Positions 17,781 to 26,379 of a DNA stretch of 64,000 nt are shown piece by piece. Location of the stretch: NCBI GenBank assembly GCA_963720945.1, contig CAVRHH010000004.1, positions 226,743 to 290,742 on the forward strand, read 5' to 3'. Position 1 is the stretch's first letter. Every line of letters begins with the position of its first letter. The notes beneath the pieces are model-generated. The model was not told where the DNA came from. It worked only from the letters and a program-made list of their open reading frames with translations, and searched no databases. A program made the position numbers and the translations under genes. This DNA comes from Bog-532 sp963720945 (GTDB lineage Bacteria > Actinomycetota > Actinomycetes > Streptosporangiales > Streptosporangiaceae).

Positions 17781-19301
17781 ATGAGCGTGCTGCGGGTGAT
17801 GGGCACCGAGACCGAGTACGGCATCTCGGTGCCCGGCCAGCCAGGGGCCAACGCGATGGTGACCTCGTCCCAGATTGTGAACGCCTATCAGGCCGCGACG
17901 GCGGCCCGGGCGCGCCGGGCCCGGTGGGACTTCGAGGAGGAGAACCCGCTCCGCGATGCCCGCGGCTTCGACCTGGCCCGGGAGAGCGCGGACTCGACCC
18001 AGCTCACCGACGAGGACCTGGGCCTGGCGAACGTCATCCTGACCAACGGCGCCCGGCTGTACGTGGACCACGCGCACCCGGAGTACTCCACCCCCGAATG
18101 CACCAACCCGCTGTCCGCGGTGATCTGGGACAAGGCCGGTGAGCGGATCATGGCGGAGGCCGCCGAGCGCGCCGCCACCATCCCCGGGGCCGCGCCCATT
18201 CAGCTCTACAAGAACAACACCGACAACAAGGGCGCCTCCTACGGCTGCCACGAGAACTACCTGATGCGGCGGGCCACCCCGTTCGCCAACATCGTCCGGC
18301 ACCTGACGCCGTTCTTCGTCACCCGCCAGGTGATCTGCGGCGCCGGCCGGGTGGGCATCGGCGCGGACGGCCGCGGGGTCGGCTTCCAGCTCAGCCAGCG
18401 GGCCGACTTCTTCGAGGTCGAAGTCGGCCTGGAGACCACGCTCAAGCGGCCCATCATCAACACCCGCGACGAGCCGCACGCCGACCCGGAGAAGTACCGG
18501 CGGCTGCACGTCATCATCGGCGACGCGAACATGAGCGAGGTGGCCACCTACCTCAAGCTGGGCACCACCGCCCTGGTGCTGTCGATGATCGAGGACAAGT
18601 TCCTGGACAAGGACCTGTCCCTGGAAGCCTCGGTTGCGGACCTGCGGGCCGTCTCGCACGACCCCTCGCTGCGCCGCCTGGTGAAGCTGCGGGACGGCCG
18701 GACGATGACCGCCATCCAGCTGCAGGCCGAGTACCTGGAACTGGCGCGCAAGTACACCGAGGACAAGTTCGGCTCGGACGTCGACCCGATGACCGCCGAC
18801 GTGCTCGACCGGTGGGAGTCGGTGCTCAACCGGCTGGCCGACGACCCGATGCAGCTGTCCGGCGAACTCGACTGGGTGGCCAAGCTCGAACTGCTGGAGG
18901 GCTTCAGGAACCGGGATGGGCTCAGCTGGGACCACCCGCGCCTGCAGCTCATCGACCTGCAGTACTCCGACGTCCGGCAGTCCCGCGGGCTGTACAACCG
19001 GCTCGCCGTCAAGGACCGGATGACCAAGCTCGCGACCGAGGAGCAGGTCCGGCGGGCAATCGAGGAGCCACCTGAGGACACCCGGGCCTACTTCCGCGGC
19101 CGGTGCCTGCGCCAGTACGCCGAGTCGGTTGCCGCCGCATCCTGGGATTCGGTGATATTCGACATCCCGGGCCGTGAATCGCTGCAGCGCGTGCCGACGC
19201 TGGAACCGCTGCGCGGCACCAAGGCGCACGTCGGGAACCTGCTGCGGCGCTGCCGGACCGCCGCGGACCTGGTCGCGGCGCTTACCGGGCAGGCCGAGTG
19301 A
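17781..19301 (+). CDS. dop: Pup deamidase/depupylase
   Basis: Carboxylate-amine ligase-fold enzyme of 506 residues that deamidates the C-terminal Gln of Pup and removes Pup from tagged proteins. The start MGTETEYGISVPG contains the nucleotide/metal-binding Glu-Thr-Glu; LYVDHAHPEYSTPECTNPL and YKNNTDNKGASYGCHENYLM follow the Dop/PafA family pattern. The retained Asp after HPEYSTPE and the family-typical N-terminal insertion (ARRARWDFEEENPLRDARGF, the Dop loop) favour Dop over PafA. Pup encoded directly downstream ends in Gln and therefore needs this activity. Confidence 0.95.
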   Translation: MSVLRVMGTETEYGISVPGQPGANAMVTSSQIVNAYQAATAARARRARWDFEEENPLRDARGFDLARESADSTQLTDEDLGLANVILTNGARLYVDHAHPEYSTPECTNPLSAVIWDKAGERIMAEAAERAATIPGAAPIQLYKNNTDNKGASYGCHENYLMRRATPFANIVRHLTPFFVTRQVICGAGRVGIGADGRGVGFQLSQRADFFEVEVGLETTLKRPIINTRDEPHADPEKYRRLHVIIGDANMSEVATYLKLGTTALVLSMIEDKFLDKDLSLEASVADLRAVSHDPSLRRLVKLRDGRTMTAIQLQAEYLELARKYTEDKFGSDVDPMTADVLDRWESVLNRLADDPMQLSGELDWVAKLELLEGFRNRDGLSWDHPRLQLIDLQYSDVRQSRGLYNRLAVKDRMTKLATEEQVRRAIEEPPEDTRAYFRGRCLRQYAESVAAASWDSVIFDIPGRESLQRVPTLEPLRGTKAHVGNLLRRCRTAADLVAALTGQAE

Positions 19302-19302
19302 G

Positions 19303-19334
19303 CCGGCCCGGATAAGCCCCGGCCGCCGGGCCGG
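19303..19334 (+). terminator. Hairpin after dop
   Basis: CCGGCCCGG (19303-19311) pairs with CCGGGCCGG (19326-19334) around a 14-base G/C-rich loop, directly after the dop stop codon. Confidence 0.45.
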
Positions 19335-19431
19335 ATCGGCGACTAGGTGCCGAATCCGGGGTTGAACACGATGTCGGCGGGCGAAGATAGCGTTGGGGCA
19401 GGGAACGCCCCCGATTGACGGAGGTACCGGG

Positions 19432-19644
19432 ATGGCAACATCAAAGGACACGGGCGGCCAGAAGCAGTCCTCGCGCCGCAGCGAGGAGGCCGAGGAGACC
19501 GAGGCCCGGTCGGCCGAAGACGTCCAGGAACGGCACGAGAAGCTGTCGGACGACGTCGACGCGATCCTGGACGAGATCGACGAGGTTCTCGAGGAGAACG
19601 CCGAGGAGTTCGTCAGGTCGTACGTCCAGAAGGGCGGCCAGTAG
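19432..19644 (+). CDS. pup: Prokaryotic ubiquitin-like protein Pup
   Basis: Intrinsically disordered 70-residue tag that is ligated to lysines of proteins destined for the proteasome. The hallmarks are the acidic helical segment DDVDAILDEIDEVLEENAEEF, of which the central residues bind the ARC coiled coil, followed by VRSYVQKGGQ. The final Gln must be converted to Glu by Dop before PafA can attach it. GGAGGTACCGGG directly before the ATG at 19432 supports the start. No PafA ligase gene lies in this window. Confidence 0.96.
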   Translation: MATSKDTGGQKQSSRRSEEAEETEARSAEDVQERHEKLSDDVDAILDEIDEVLEENAEEFVRSYVQKGGQ

Positions 19645-19658
19645 CCGTCCGCCACCAG

Positions 19659-19696
19659 GGCCCGTACTGCCGCTCACCGGGGCCGCAGTACGGGCC
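19659..19696 (+). terminator. Perfect hairpin after pup
   Basis: Arms GGCCCGTACTGC (19659-19670) and GCAGTACGGGCC (19685-19696) are exact complements around a 14-base loop, 15 bases after the pup stop. This separates pup from prcB, which seems to have its own promoter. Confidence 0.65.
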
Positions 19697-19786
19697 GACG
19701 ATTGGCCGCGGCCGGTTCGCTGAGGGCTGACGCTGACCGCGCGGCTCTGGTACGCGGCCCCGGTACAGGGCACTGTGCCACCGCAG

Positions 19787-19794
19787 TAGGGTCT
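19787..19794 (+). promoter_or_regulatory. Possible -10 element of prcB
   Basis: TAGGGTCT lies 36 bases before the prcB start and is identical to the eight bases in the arc promoter region at 15839-15846. It follows the pup hairpin, consistent with a separate prcBA transcript. Confidence 0.35.
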
Positions 19795-19829
19795 GTTCAG
19801 ATATTGCTTTGAGAGACGGAAGGATCCGC

Positions 19830-20690
19830 GTGGGCTCTGACTTGGATGGGCACAGGCGTTTTCCGGGAGCGTTCATGGCCCCCCGGATCTCGTCGTTTGC
19901 TGACTTCCTCGCCTCCTACGCGCCGGACCTGCTGCCCGGCGGTTCGGCGTGGAGCGCTCCGGCCATACCCGGCGCGCTGGCCGACCTCCCGCACGCGACC
20001 ACGATCGTCACCGCGGTCTGCGACAGCGGCGTCATCATCGCCGGTGACCGGCGTTCGACGGCCGGGAACATGATTGCGAAACGGGACGTGGAGAAGGTCT
20101 TCCGCACCGACGAGTTCTCCGCGATGGGGATCGCGGGGACCGCCAGCGTGGGCCTGGAGTTCGTCCGGCTCTTCCAGGTGGAACTCGAGCACTACGAGAA
20201 GATGGAAGGCCGGTCGCTGTCGCTGGAGGGCAAGGCCAACCGGCTGGCCACGATGATCCGGGGCAATATCGCCGCCGCGATGCAGGGCCTGGCCGTCGTC
20301 CCGCTCTTCGTGGGCTACGACGAGGACACCGGAATCGGCCGGATCTTCAGCTACGACGTGGCCGGCGGCCCGTACGAGGAGCACCGGTACCATTCGATCG
20401 GCTCCGGCTCGGTGTTCGCCCGCGGCTCGCTGAAGAAGCTGTACCGGGACGGCCTGGGTGCCCAGGACGCGGTACGGGCCTGCGTGCAGGCGCTCTACGA
20501 CGCGGCTGACGATGACTCGGCGACCGGGGGCCCCGACCTCACCCGCTCGATCTACCCGGTGATCGGGGTGGTCACGGCGGACGGGTACAGCCGGCTGTCC
20601 GAAGCCGAAGCCGAGGCGCACGCCCGGGCCGTGATCAGCGAGCGCATGCAGTCGCCGGACGGCCCGTCCGCGCCGCTCAGCTCGGGCTGA
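19830..20690 (+). CDS. prcB: 20S proteasome beta subunit
   Basis: Catalytic subunit of the 20S core, 286 residues as a precursor. A propeptide of about 56 residues precedes LPHATTIVTAV; autoproteolysis before the first Thr (about residue 57) exposes the nucleophile. The family motifs GVIIAGDRRSTAGNMI and GIAGTASVGLEFVRLFQ follow, with Asp and Lys (RDVEKVF) of the active site present. GTG 19830 is used because GGAAGGA lies at 19818-19824. The prcA gene follows after 65 bp. Confidence 0.95.
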   Translation: MGSDLDGHRRFPGAFMAPRISSFADFLASYAPDLLPGGSAWSAPAIPGALADLPHATTIVTAVCDSGVIIAGDRRSTAGNMIAKRDVEKVFRTDEFSAMGIAGTASVGLEFVRLFQVELEHYEKMEGRSLSLEGKANRLATMIRGNIAAAMQGLAVVPLFVGYDEDTGIGRIFSYDVAGGPYEEHRYHSIGSGSVFARGSLKKLYRDGLGAQDAVRACVQALYDAADDDSATGGPDLTRSIYPVIGVVTADGYSRLSEAEAEAHARAVISERMQSPDGPSAPLSSG

Positions 20691-20755
20691 GCGCACGCCC
20701 TCTTCCCGCCGCCTTACGATCCCAGCCGAACTCGCGAGTAAAGGAAGCGCCTGCG

Positions 20756-21595
20756 GTGTCCATGCCGTTTTACGTGTCGCCTGAACAGGTGATGAAAGAC
20801 AAGGCGGACTATGCGCGCAAGGGAATCGCGCGCGGCCGCAGCGGGGTCGTCATCCAGTACGCGGGCGGCATCCTGTTCGTGGCGCCGAACCCGTCCCGCG
20901 CGCTGCACAAGATCAGCGAGATCTACGACCGGATCGCGTTCGCCGCGGTCGGCCGGTACAACGAGTACGAGAACCTGCGCAAGGCCGGCGTGACCTACGC
21001 CGACGTCACGGGCTACCAGTTCGACCGCCGGGACGTGACCGCGCGCGGCATCGCCAACTGGTACGCCCAGCAGCTCGGCACGATCTTCACCGAGAGCTCG
21101 AAGCCGTTCGAGGTGGAGATCATCGTGGCGGAGGCGGGCGAGAGCGCGGCCGACGACCAGATCTACCGGATCACGTTCGACGGCTCGGTGGCCGACGAGC
21201 ACGGGTTCGCGGCCATCGGCGGCCAGGCCGATCAGGTGGCCACAGCCCTGAAGGAGCGGTACACCGACGGCATGTCGCTGTCCGCCGCGTTCAGCGCGGC
21301 GATGGCGGCGCTGGCCGCGCCCACCAACGGGGAGCGGCCCGACCCCACGGGCAGCCAGCTAGAGGTGGCCGTGCTCGACCGGAGCCGCCCGCACCGGACG
21401 TTCCGCCAGCTGGCCGGCGCCCGGCTGGAGGAACTGCTCAGGGAAACCCGCGCCGAAGCGCCCGGCGAGGCCGGGGAGACCACCGAGCCCGCCGCGACGG
21501 AGCCCCCAGAAACCGGCCCGTCCAGCCTGTCAGCTCCCCCCGACGACGACCCCATCGGCCCCCCGTCCCCATCCGACGGCAACCCCCCCGCCTAG
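20756..21595 (+). CDS. prcA: 20S proteasome alpha subunit
   Basis: Structural subunit forming the outer rings and gate of the core, 279 residues. It starts MPFYVSPEQVMKDKADYARKG, the actinobacterial gate sequence, then GIARGRSGVVIQYAGGILF and the alpha-type fold. The C-terminal 50 residues are a Pro/Glu/Asp-rich tail typical of PrcA. GTG 20756 or ATG 20762 may start it. In many actinomycetes pafA lies downstream; here 255 bp of repeats and then convergent genes follow instead. Confidence 0.95.
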   Translation: MSMPFYVSPEQVMKDKADYARKGIARGRSGVVIQYAGGILFVAPNPSRALHKISEIYDRIAFAAVGRYNEYENLRKAGVTYADVTGYQFDRRDVTARGIANWYAQQLGTIFTESSKPFEVEIIVAEAGESAADDQIYRITFDGSVADEHGFAAIGGQADQVATALKERYTDGMSLSAAFSAAMAALAAPTNGERPDPTGSQLEVAVLDRSRPHRTFRQLAGARLEELLRETRAEAPGEAGETTEPAATEPPETGPSSLSAPPDDDPIGPPSPSDGNPPA

Positions 21596-21630
21596 CCGTA
21601 ACCCAGCGTTCGTACCGGCCGACACCACCA

Positions 21631-21849
21631 CGGGTTACGGCGAGGCGGTCGTTACCGGCCAGCGAGCCGGGCCCTCGTGGCCCGGCGAGCGGCCGGTGTG
21701 TCGGCGAGCACCCCACGCGGGTTACGGCGAGGCGGTCGTTACCGGCCAGCGAGCCGGGCCCTCGTGGCCCGGCGAGCGGCCGGTGTGTCGGCGAAGTACC
21801 CCCGCGGGGCGCGGAGCGCAGCGGGGGGTACGGGGGGTCGTCCCCCCGG
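21631..21849. repeat. 77-bp perfect direct repeat with structured tail (copies 1 and 2)
   Basis: Bases 21631-21707 recur exactly at 21718-21794 (period 87). Each unit contains the inverted repeat CCGGGCCCTCGTGGCCCGG, and the second unit continues to a strong hairpin GGGGGGTCGTCCCCCC ending near 21849. A diverged copy in the opposite orientation lies at 33558-33680. The repeats fill the gap between convergent prcA and the FAS operon and could act as a bidirectional terminator. Confidence 0.85.
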
Positions 21850-21850
21850 G

Positions 21851-23287
21851 CTACAGGGGTATGTTGCGGTGGCTGCCGCGTCCCTGCGGCGCCTCGGCGA
21901 TCGCCCGGGCGATCGCCCGCCGGGTCTGCGCCGGGTCGATGACCTCGTCGATGACGCCGAGGTCAAGGGCCCGCTGCAGGCCGCCCACGGTCCGCTCGTG
22001 CTCGGCGGCCAGCGCCGCCTCGGTCTCGGTCAGCTTGTCCGGTTCGGTGGCGGCCAGCGTGCGCCGGTGCAGGATCCGGATCGCGGCCACGGCGCCCATC
22101 ACCGCCACCTCCGCGCCCGGCCAGGCCAGCACGCGGGTGGCGCCCAGCGACCGGGCGTTCATCGCGATGTAGGCCCCGCCGTACGCCTTGCGCGTCACCA
22201 GCGTGACCCGCGGCACGACGCACTCGGCGAACGCGTGCAGCAGCTTGGCGCCGCGGCGGACCACCCCATCCCATTCCTGGCCCACCCCGGGCAGGTACCC
22301 CGGCGTGTCGACCAGCACGGCCAGCGGTATCCCGAAGGCGTCGCACATCCGCACGAAACGCGCCGCCTTCTCCGCCGAGATGGCGTCCAGGCAGCCGCCC
22401 AGCCGCAGCGGGTTGTTCGCGATCACCCCGACCGTGCCGCCGGCGAGCCGGCCCAGCGTCGTCACCACGTTCGGGGCCCACTTGGGGAACAGTTCGATCC
22501 CGGGCGCGTCCAGCAGCCGGCCGACGACCGGGTGGACGTCGTAGGCCCGGCGGGGTGATTCCGGCAGCAGCCCGGCGAAGTCCGCGTCCGGCGTGTCGTC
22601 GGCGACCTTGCCGTGGTCGCCGAGGAGGCTGGCGAGGCGGCGCGCGTGGGAGATCGCGTCCGCGTCGCTGTCGGTGACGATGGCCGCCAGACCTGAGCGG
22701 CGCGAATGCGGCTCGTGCCCGCCGAGCCGGGCCATGTCCACGTCCTCGCCGGTCACGCTGCGGACCACGTCCGGGCCGGTGACGAAGATACGGCCCTGGC
22801 CGGACAGGATAACGATGTCGGTGAGGGCCGGGCCGTACGCGGCGCCGCCGGCCGCCGGGCCGAGGACCACCGAGATCTGCGGCACCACGCCGGAGGCGTG
22901 CGTCATGGCCGCGAAGATCAGCCCGACCGCGTGCAAGCTGCCCACGCCCTCCGCCAGCCGCGCGCCGCCCGAGTGCCACAGGCCGATGATCGGCACGCCG
23001 CGCCGCACGGCCTCGTCGTACGCGGCGACGATCGCCGCGCAGCCCGCTTCACCGGAGGCCCCGCCCTGGACCCGCGGGTCGGAGGCGAAGGCGACCGCCC
23101 CGGTGCCGTCGATCAGGCCCACGCCGGCGATCGCGCCGGTGCCGGTGTCCGGCGCCATCAGCTCAAGCGTCCCGGTGTCGAATAGCGCCTCCAGGCGTAT
23201 CACCGGGTCGCGCGGAAGCGTGGAGCCCGCGTCCGGCGGTGCCGGAGCCGGCCCGGCCATGGCGCGGTTGTTGTCCACAACAGTCAC
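21851..23287 (-). CDS. Acyl-CoA carboxylase carboxyltransferase (beta) subunit
   Basis: Biotin-dependent carboxyltransferase of about 478 residues that makes malonyl-CoA or methylmalonyl-CoA. The crotonase-fold halves are visible: RVQGGASGEAGCAAIVAAYDEA, GLWHSGGARLAEGVGSLH, GPAAGGAAYGPALTD, and in the C-terminal half VDTPGYLPGVGQEWDGVVRRG and RKAYGGAYIAMNARSLG. GTG 23287 follows AAGGAGAA. As last gene of the fabD-fabH-acpP-fabF cluster it corresponds to AccD6-like subunits that supply malonyl-CoA to FAS II. Biotin carboxylase must be encoded elsewhere. Confidence 0.88.
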   Translation of the reverse strand: MTVVDNNRAMAGPAPAPPDAGSTLPRDPVIRLEALFDTGTLELMAPDTGTGAIAGVGLIDGTGAVAFASDPRVQGGASGEAGCAAIVAAYDEAVRRGVPIIGLWHSGGARLAEGVGSLHAVGLIFAAMTHASGVVPQISVVLGPAAGGAAYGPALTDIVILSGQGRIFVTGPDVVRSVTGEDVDMARLGGHEPHSRRSGLAAIVTDSDADAISHARRLASLLGDHGKVADDTPDADFAGLLPESPRRAYDVHPVVGRLLDAPGIELFPKWAPNVVTTLGRLAGGTVGVIANNPLRLGGCLDAISAEKAARFVRMCDAFGIPLAVLVDTPGYLPGVGQEWDGVVRRGAKLLHAFAECVVPRVTLVTRKAYGGAYIAMNARSLGATRVLAWPGAEVAVMGAVAAIRILHRRTLAATEPDKLTETEAALAAEHERTVGGLQRALDLGVIDEVIDPAQTRRAIARAIAEAPQGRGSHRNIPL

Positions 23288-23394
23288 CTGAGTTCTCCTT
23301 GCGAACGGCGAAAGGACACGGTTGGCAGCGGGCGTGGCCTGGTCGGCCGTGACCCGCCGGATGGCCCCGTCCGGGGGCCACTGAGCCGCCTCGG

Positions 23395-24642
23395 CTAGGG
23401 GGCGGTGAAGACGACCGAGACGTTGTGGCCGCCGAAGCCGAAGGCGTTGTTCAGCACGGCCATCGGTTCGCGCCCGTTGACCTGCAACGGCCGCGGCTCG
23501 GTCGCGACGTCGACCGTGACGCCGTCGTCCGGGTCTTCCAGGTTGATCGTCGGCGGGGCGGTCCGGTTGTGCAGGGCGAGGATCGCGGCCACCGATTCGA
23601 CCGCGCCCGCGCCGCCGAGCAGGTGCCCGGTCATCGACTTGGTGGAGGAGACCACGACCCGGTCCGCCGCCGGGCCCAGGGCCTTCTGGATCGCCTGCGC
23701 CTCGGCCACGTCGCCCTCCGGCGTGGAGGTGGCGTGCGCGTTGACGTGCACGATCTGGTCCGCGGCGACGTCCGCGCTGGCCAGCGCGCGCTGCATGGCC
23801 AGGATGATGCCGGCGCCCTCGGGGTGCGGGTGGGCGATGTGGTAGCCGTCGGAGGAGTAGCCGACCCCGGCCGCGACGGCGTAGACGTTCGCTCCCCGGG
23901 CGGCCGCGTGCGCCGCGGACTCCAGCACCAGCATGCCGGCGCCCTCGCCGAGCACGAACCCGTCCCGGCCCTTGTCGAAGGGGCGCGACGCGCGCTCCGG
24001 CTCGTCGTTGCGCACCGACAGGGCGCGCATCACGGCGAACGCGCCCATGTTCAGGGCCATGATGGCCGCCTCGGTACCGCCGGCGACCACGATGTCGGCC
24101 CGCCCGGACCTGATCATCTCGATGCCGTAGCCGACCGCTTCGGCGCCGGACGCGCAGGCGCTGACCGTTGAGTGCGCCCCGGCCTGTGCCCCCAGCTCGA
24201 TGCTGATCCACCCCGCGGAGCCGTTCGGCATGAGCATCGGGACGGTGAACGGCGAGATCCGCTGCCAGCCCTTTTCCTTGAGCATGTCGTAGGCGGTGAG
24301 GGTGGATCCGATCCCGCCGATGCCGCTCGTGACCGAGACACCGAGCCGTTCCGGGCTGACCTCCGGCCGGCCGGCGTCCGCCCAGGCCTCACGCGCGGCG
24401 ACCAGCGCGAACTGCTCGCAGCGGTCCATCCGGCGGGCCTGCACGCGCCCGATGATCTCGGCGGGGTCGGCCGCGGCGGTGCCCGCGATCCGGGCCGGGA
24501 GGTCCTTGGCCCAGTCATCGGTCAGTGCCTGCACGCCGCTGCGGCCGGCGAGCATCGCCGCCCAGGTCGATGCCACGTCGCCGCCGAGAGGCGTGATCGC
24601 GCCCAGACCCGTGACGACGACGCGCTTGTCGTCTGCGCTCAC
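23395..24642 (-). CDS. fabF: Beta-ketoacyl-ACP synthase II
   Basis: Elongating condensing enzyme of FAS II, 415 residues. The catalytic Cys lies in TVSACASG (about residue 163), with the two histidines in HVNAHATSTPEGD and KSMTGHLLGGAGAVES. The N-terminus RVVVTGLGAITPLG and C-terminus NNAFGFGGHNVSVVF are diagnostic. GTG 24642 was taken as start. It follows acpP by 84 bp in the operon. Confidence 0.94.
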   Translation of the reverse strand: MSADDKRVVVTGLGAITPLGGDVASTWAAMLAGRSGVQALTDDWAKDLPARIAGTAAADPAEIIGRVQARRMDRCEQFALVAAREAWADAGRPEVSPERLGVSVTSGIGGIGSTLTAYDMLKEKGWQRISPFTVPMLMPNGSAGWISIELGAQAGAHSTVSACASGAEAVGYGIEMIRSGRADIVVAGGTEAAIMALNMGAFAVMRALSVRNDEPERASRPFDKGRDGFVLGEGAGMLVLESAAHAAARGANVYAVAAGVGYSSDGYHIAHPHPEGAGIILAMQRALASADVAADQIVHVNAHATSTPEGDVAEAQAIQKALGPAADRVVVSSTKSMTGHLLGGAGAVESVAAILALHNRTAPPTINLEDPDDGVTVDVATEPRPLQVNGREPMAVLNNAFGFGGHNVSVVFTAP

Positions 24643-24726
24643 TGTGATCGGCTCCTAGAAATATCGTTCGGCGGACCGGCTGCCCGCCAGCGACGGTGCC
24701 GGCGAGCAGGTGTTCCCGGCTGGCCG

Positions 24727-24975
24727 CTAGCTCACGTTTTTGTGCACGTAGGTGATGACGTCCTGGACGGTCTTGAGGTCTTTCAGCTGGTCATCGGGGA
24801 TCTCCACGCCGAACTTGTCCTGCGCCGCCACGGCGATCTCCACCATGGACAGCGAGTCGATGTCCAGGTCGTCCACGAAGTTCTTGTCCGGGGTGACCTC
24901 ATCGGCCGGGACGCCCGCGATCTCGTCGATGATCTCCGCGAGCCCCGCGAGGATCTCCTGCTCGGAAACTGCCAT
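24727..24975 (-). CDS. acpP: Acyl carrier protein
   Basis: An 82-residue ACP. The 4'-phosphopantetheine attachment site is Ser41 in LDIDSLSMVEI, flanked by the usual acidic helices, and the protein ends TVQDVITYVHKNVS. GAAGGAGTTAGC just upstream supports the ATG at 24975. It carries acyl chains between FabD, FabH and FabF encoded on either side. Confidence 0.95.
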   Translation of the reverse strand: MAVSEQEILAGLAEIIDEIAGVPADEVTPDKNFVDDLDIDSLSMVEIAVAAQDKFGVEIPDDQLKDLKTVQDVITYVHKNVS

Positions 24976-25046
24976 CTGCCTGCTAACTCCTTCTTTTCGT
25001 TACATATCTTGCGATCGGGTTGGGGGGTACCGGGAGCCGAGCCCGG

Positions 25047-26015
25047 CTAGGGTACCGTGATCACCTGCGCGGCGTAGCACAGGCCGGCCCCGAAGCCCAG
25101 CAGCAGCACGGGCATGCCCGCGTGCAGCTCACCGCGCTCGGTCATCCGCGCCAGGGCCAGCGGGATCGACGCGGACGAGGTGTTCCCGGCGTTGATGATG
25201 TCATCCGCCAGCCGGTCCCTGGGCACCCCGATCTTGCGGGCCAGGGACTCGATGATCCGCAGGTTGGCTTGATGCGGCACGAACGCGGCGAGGTCCTGCG
25301 GCTGGACGCCCGCGCGCCGGCACGCTTCCAGCGCCGTCGGGTGCAGCTCGGTGGTCGCCCACCGGAACACCGACTGTCCCTCCTGGAACAGGAATGACGT
25401 CCGGTCCCTGATGTAGATCTTCTCCGCCAGCCCGCCGTTGCTGCCCCAGACGACCGGCCCGATCCCGGCCTGTTCCGCGGGATCGGTGACCGGGCCGACC
25501 ACGGCCGCCCCGGCGCCGTCGGCGAAGATGATGCTGGTGGACCGGTCCTGCCGATCCACCCAGGCCGACATCTTCTCCGACCCGATCACCAGCACGTGCC
25601 GGGCGGTCCCGGCCCGCACCGCGTCGCTGGCGTTGGCCAGGCCGTAGCAGAATCCGGCGCACGCGGCGTTGAGGTCGTAGGCTCCCGGCGCGACGATGCC
25701 GAGCCGGGCCGCCACCGTGGCCGACACGTTCGGGATCGGCGCCTCGGTGCTGCAGGTGGCCACAATGACCAGATCGATGTCGGACGGGCTGACGCCGCTG
25801 CCCGCGAGCGCCTTGCCCGCCGCGGCCACCGCCATGTCGGCGACGGTCTCCTCCGGGCCGGCGATCCGCCGGCTCGCGACGCCGACGCGGCTGCGGATCC
25901 ACTCGTCGGTGGTGTCCATGATCGCCGCGAGGTCGTCGTTGGTCACCACATTGCCGGGCTGGTACCCGCCGAACGAGAGGATCCGGGCACCAGCGGCCGG
26001 CTGGGGGAGTCGCAT
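25047..26015 (-). CDS. fabH: Beta-ketoacyl-ACP synthase III
   Basis: Initiating condensing enzyme, 322 residues, joining acyl-CoA primers to malonyl-ACP. Catalytic Cys119 lies in DLNAACAGFCYG, the His in FVPHQANLRI and the Asn in INAGNTSSASIP, giving a complete Cys-His-Asn triad. ATG 26015 follows AGAAAGGCGCAG. In actinomycetes FabH selects branched starters, but chain preference cannot be read here. Confidence 0.94.
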   Translation of the reverse strand: MRLPQPAAGARILSFGGYQPGNVVTNDDLAAIMDTTDEWIRSRVGVASRRIAGPEETVADMAVAAAGKALAGSGVSPSDIDLVIVATCSTEAPIPNVSATVAARLGIVAPGAYDLNAACAGFCYGLANASDAVRAGTARHVLVIGSEKMSAWVDRQDRSTSIIFADGAGAAVVGPVTDPAEQAGIGPVVWGSNGGLAEKIYIRDRTSFLFQEGQSVFRWATTELHPTALEACRRAGVQPQDLAAFVPHQANLRIIESLARKIGVPRDRLADDIINAGNTSSASIPLALARMTERGELHAGMPVLLLGFGAGLCYAAQVITVP

Positions 26016-26070
26016 CTGCGCGCCTTTCTCGGTGGTCCTCGGTATGTCTGACTGCCCGGGAAGAGCCGGG

Positions 26071-26379
26071 CTATTCGGCGCCTTCGGGCAGCAGCCGGGC
26101 GAGCGGCTGCCCGGGGCTGACCGGGTCCCCGTCCTGCACGAGCCACTCGATGATCGACCCGCGCCACGGCGGGATGATGGCCCGCCGGTCACTGCGCGCC
26201 TCGACGTGGCCGACTTCGGTGCTGGTACCGTCGGCGAAGGCCGCCAGCGGAACCGAGCGGAACGTCCCGCCCAGCGGGGCGACCAGCAGCCGCCACTCGG
26301 GCAGGTTGCCCGCCCAGGCGGCGGTGGCCTCCGCCTCGTCTTCCTCGGTGACGGCGATCAGCTCAGGGACGAGGGTCAC
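26071..26379 (-). CDS. Biotinyl/lipoyl-carrier-like domain protein without the carrier lysine
   Basis: A 102-residue protein whose C-terminal half matches the biotinyl domain of BCCPs: GTSTEVGHVEA, RGSIIEWLVQDGDPVSPGQPL and the closing ARLLPE. In BCCPs the hairpin reads E-A-M-K; here residues 60-68 read EARSDRRAI, so Ser63 stands where biotin would be attached. The GTG start overlaps the fabD stop by 4 bp (GTGA, 26376-26379), showing tight coupling. It may be a structural or regulatory subunit of the carboxylase or a vestigial BCCP. Function is not established. Confidence 0.75.
   Translation of the reverse strand: MTLVPELIAVTEEDEAEATAAWAGNLPEWRLLVAPLGGTFRSVPLAAFADGTSTEVGHVEARSDRRAIIPPWRGSIIEWLVQDGDPVSPGQPLARLLPEGAE

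Noticed and set aside
17577..19655. Very long minus-strand frame covering dop and pup
   Set aside because: Both genes on the plus strand are certain from motifs; the opposite frame is low-complexity and has no family resemblance.
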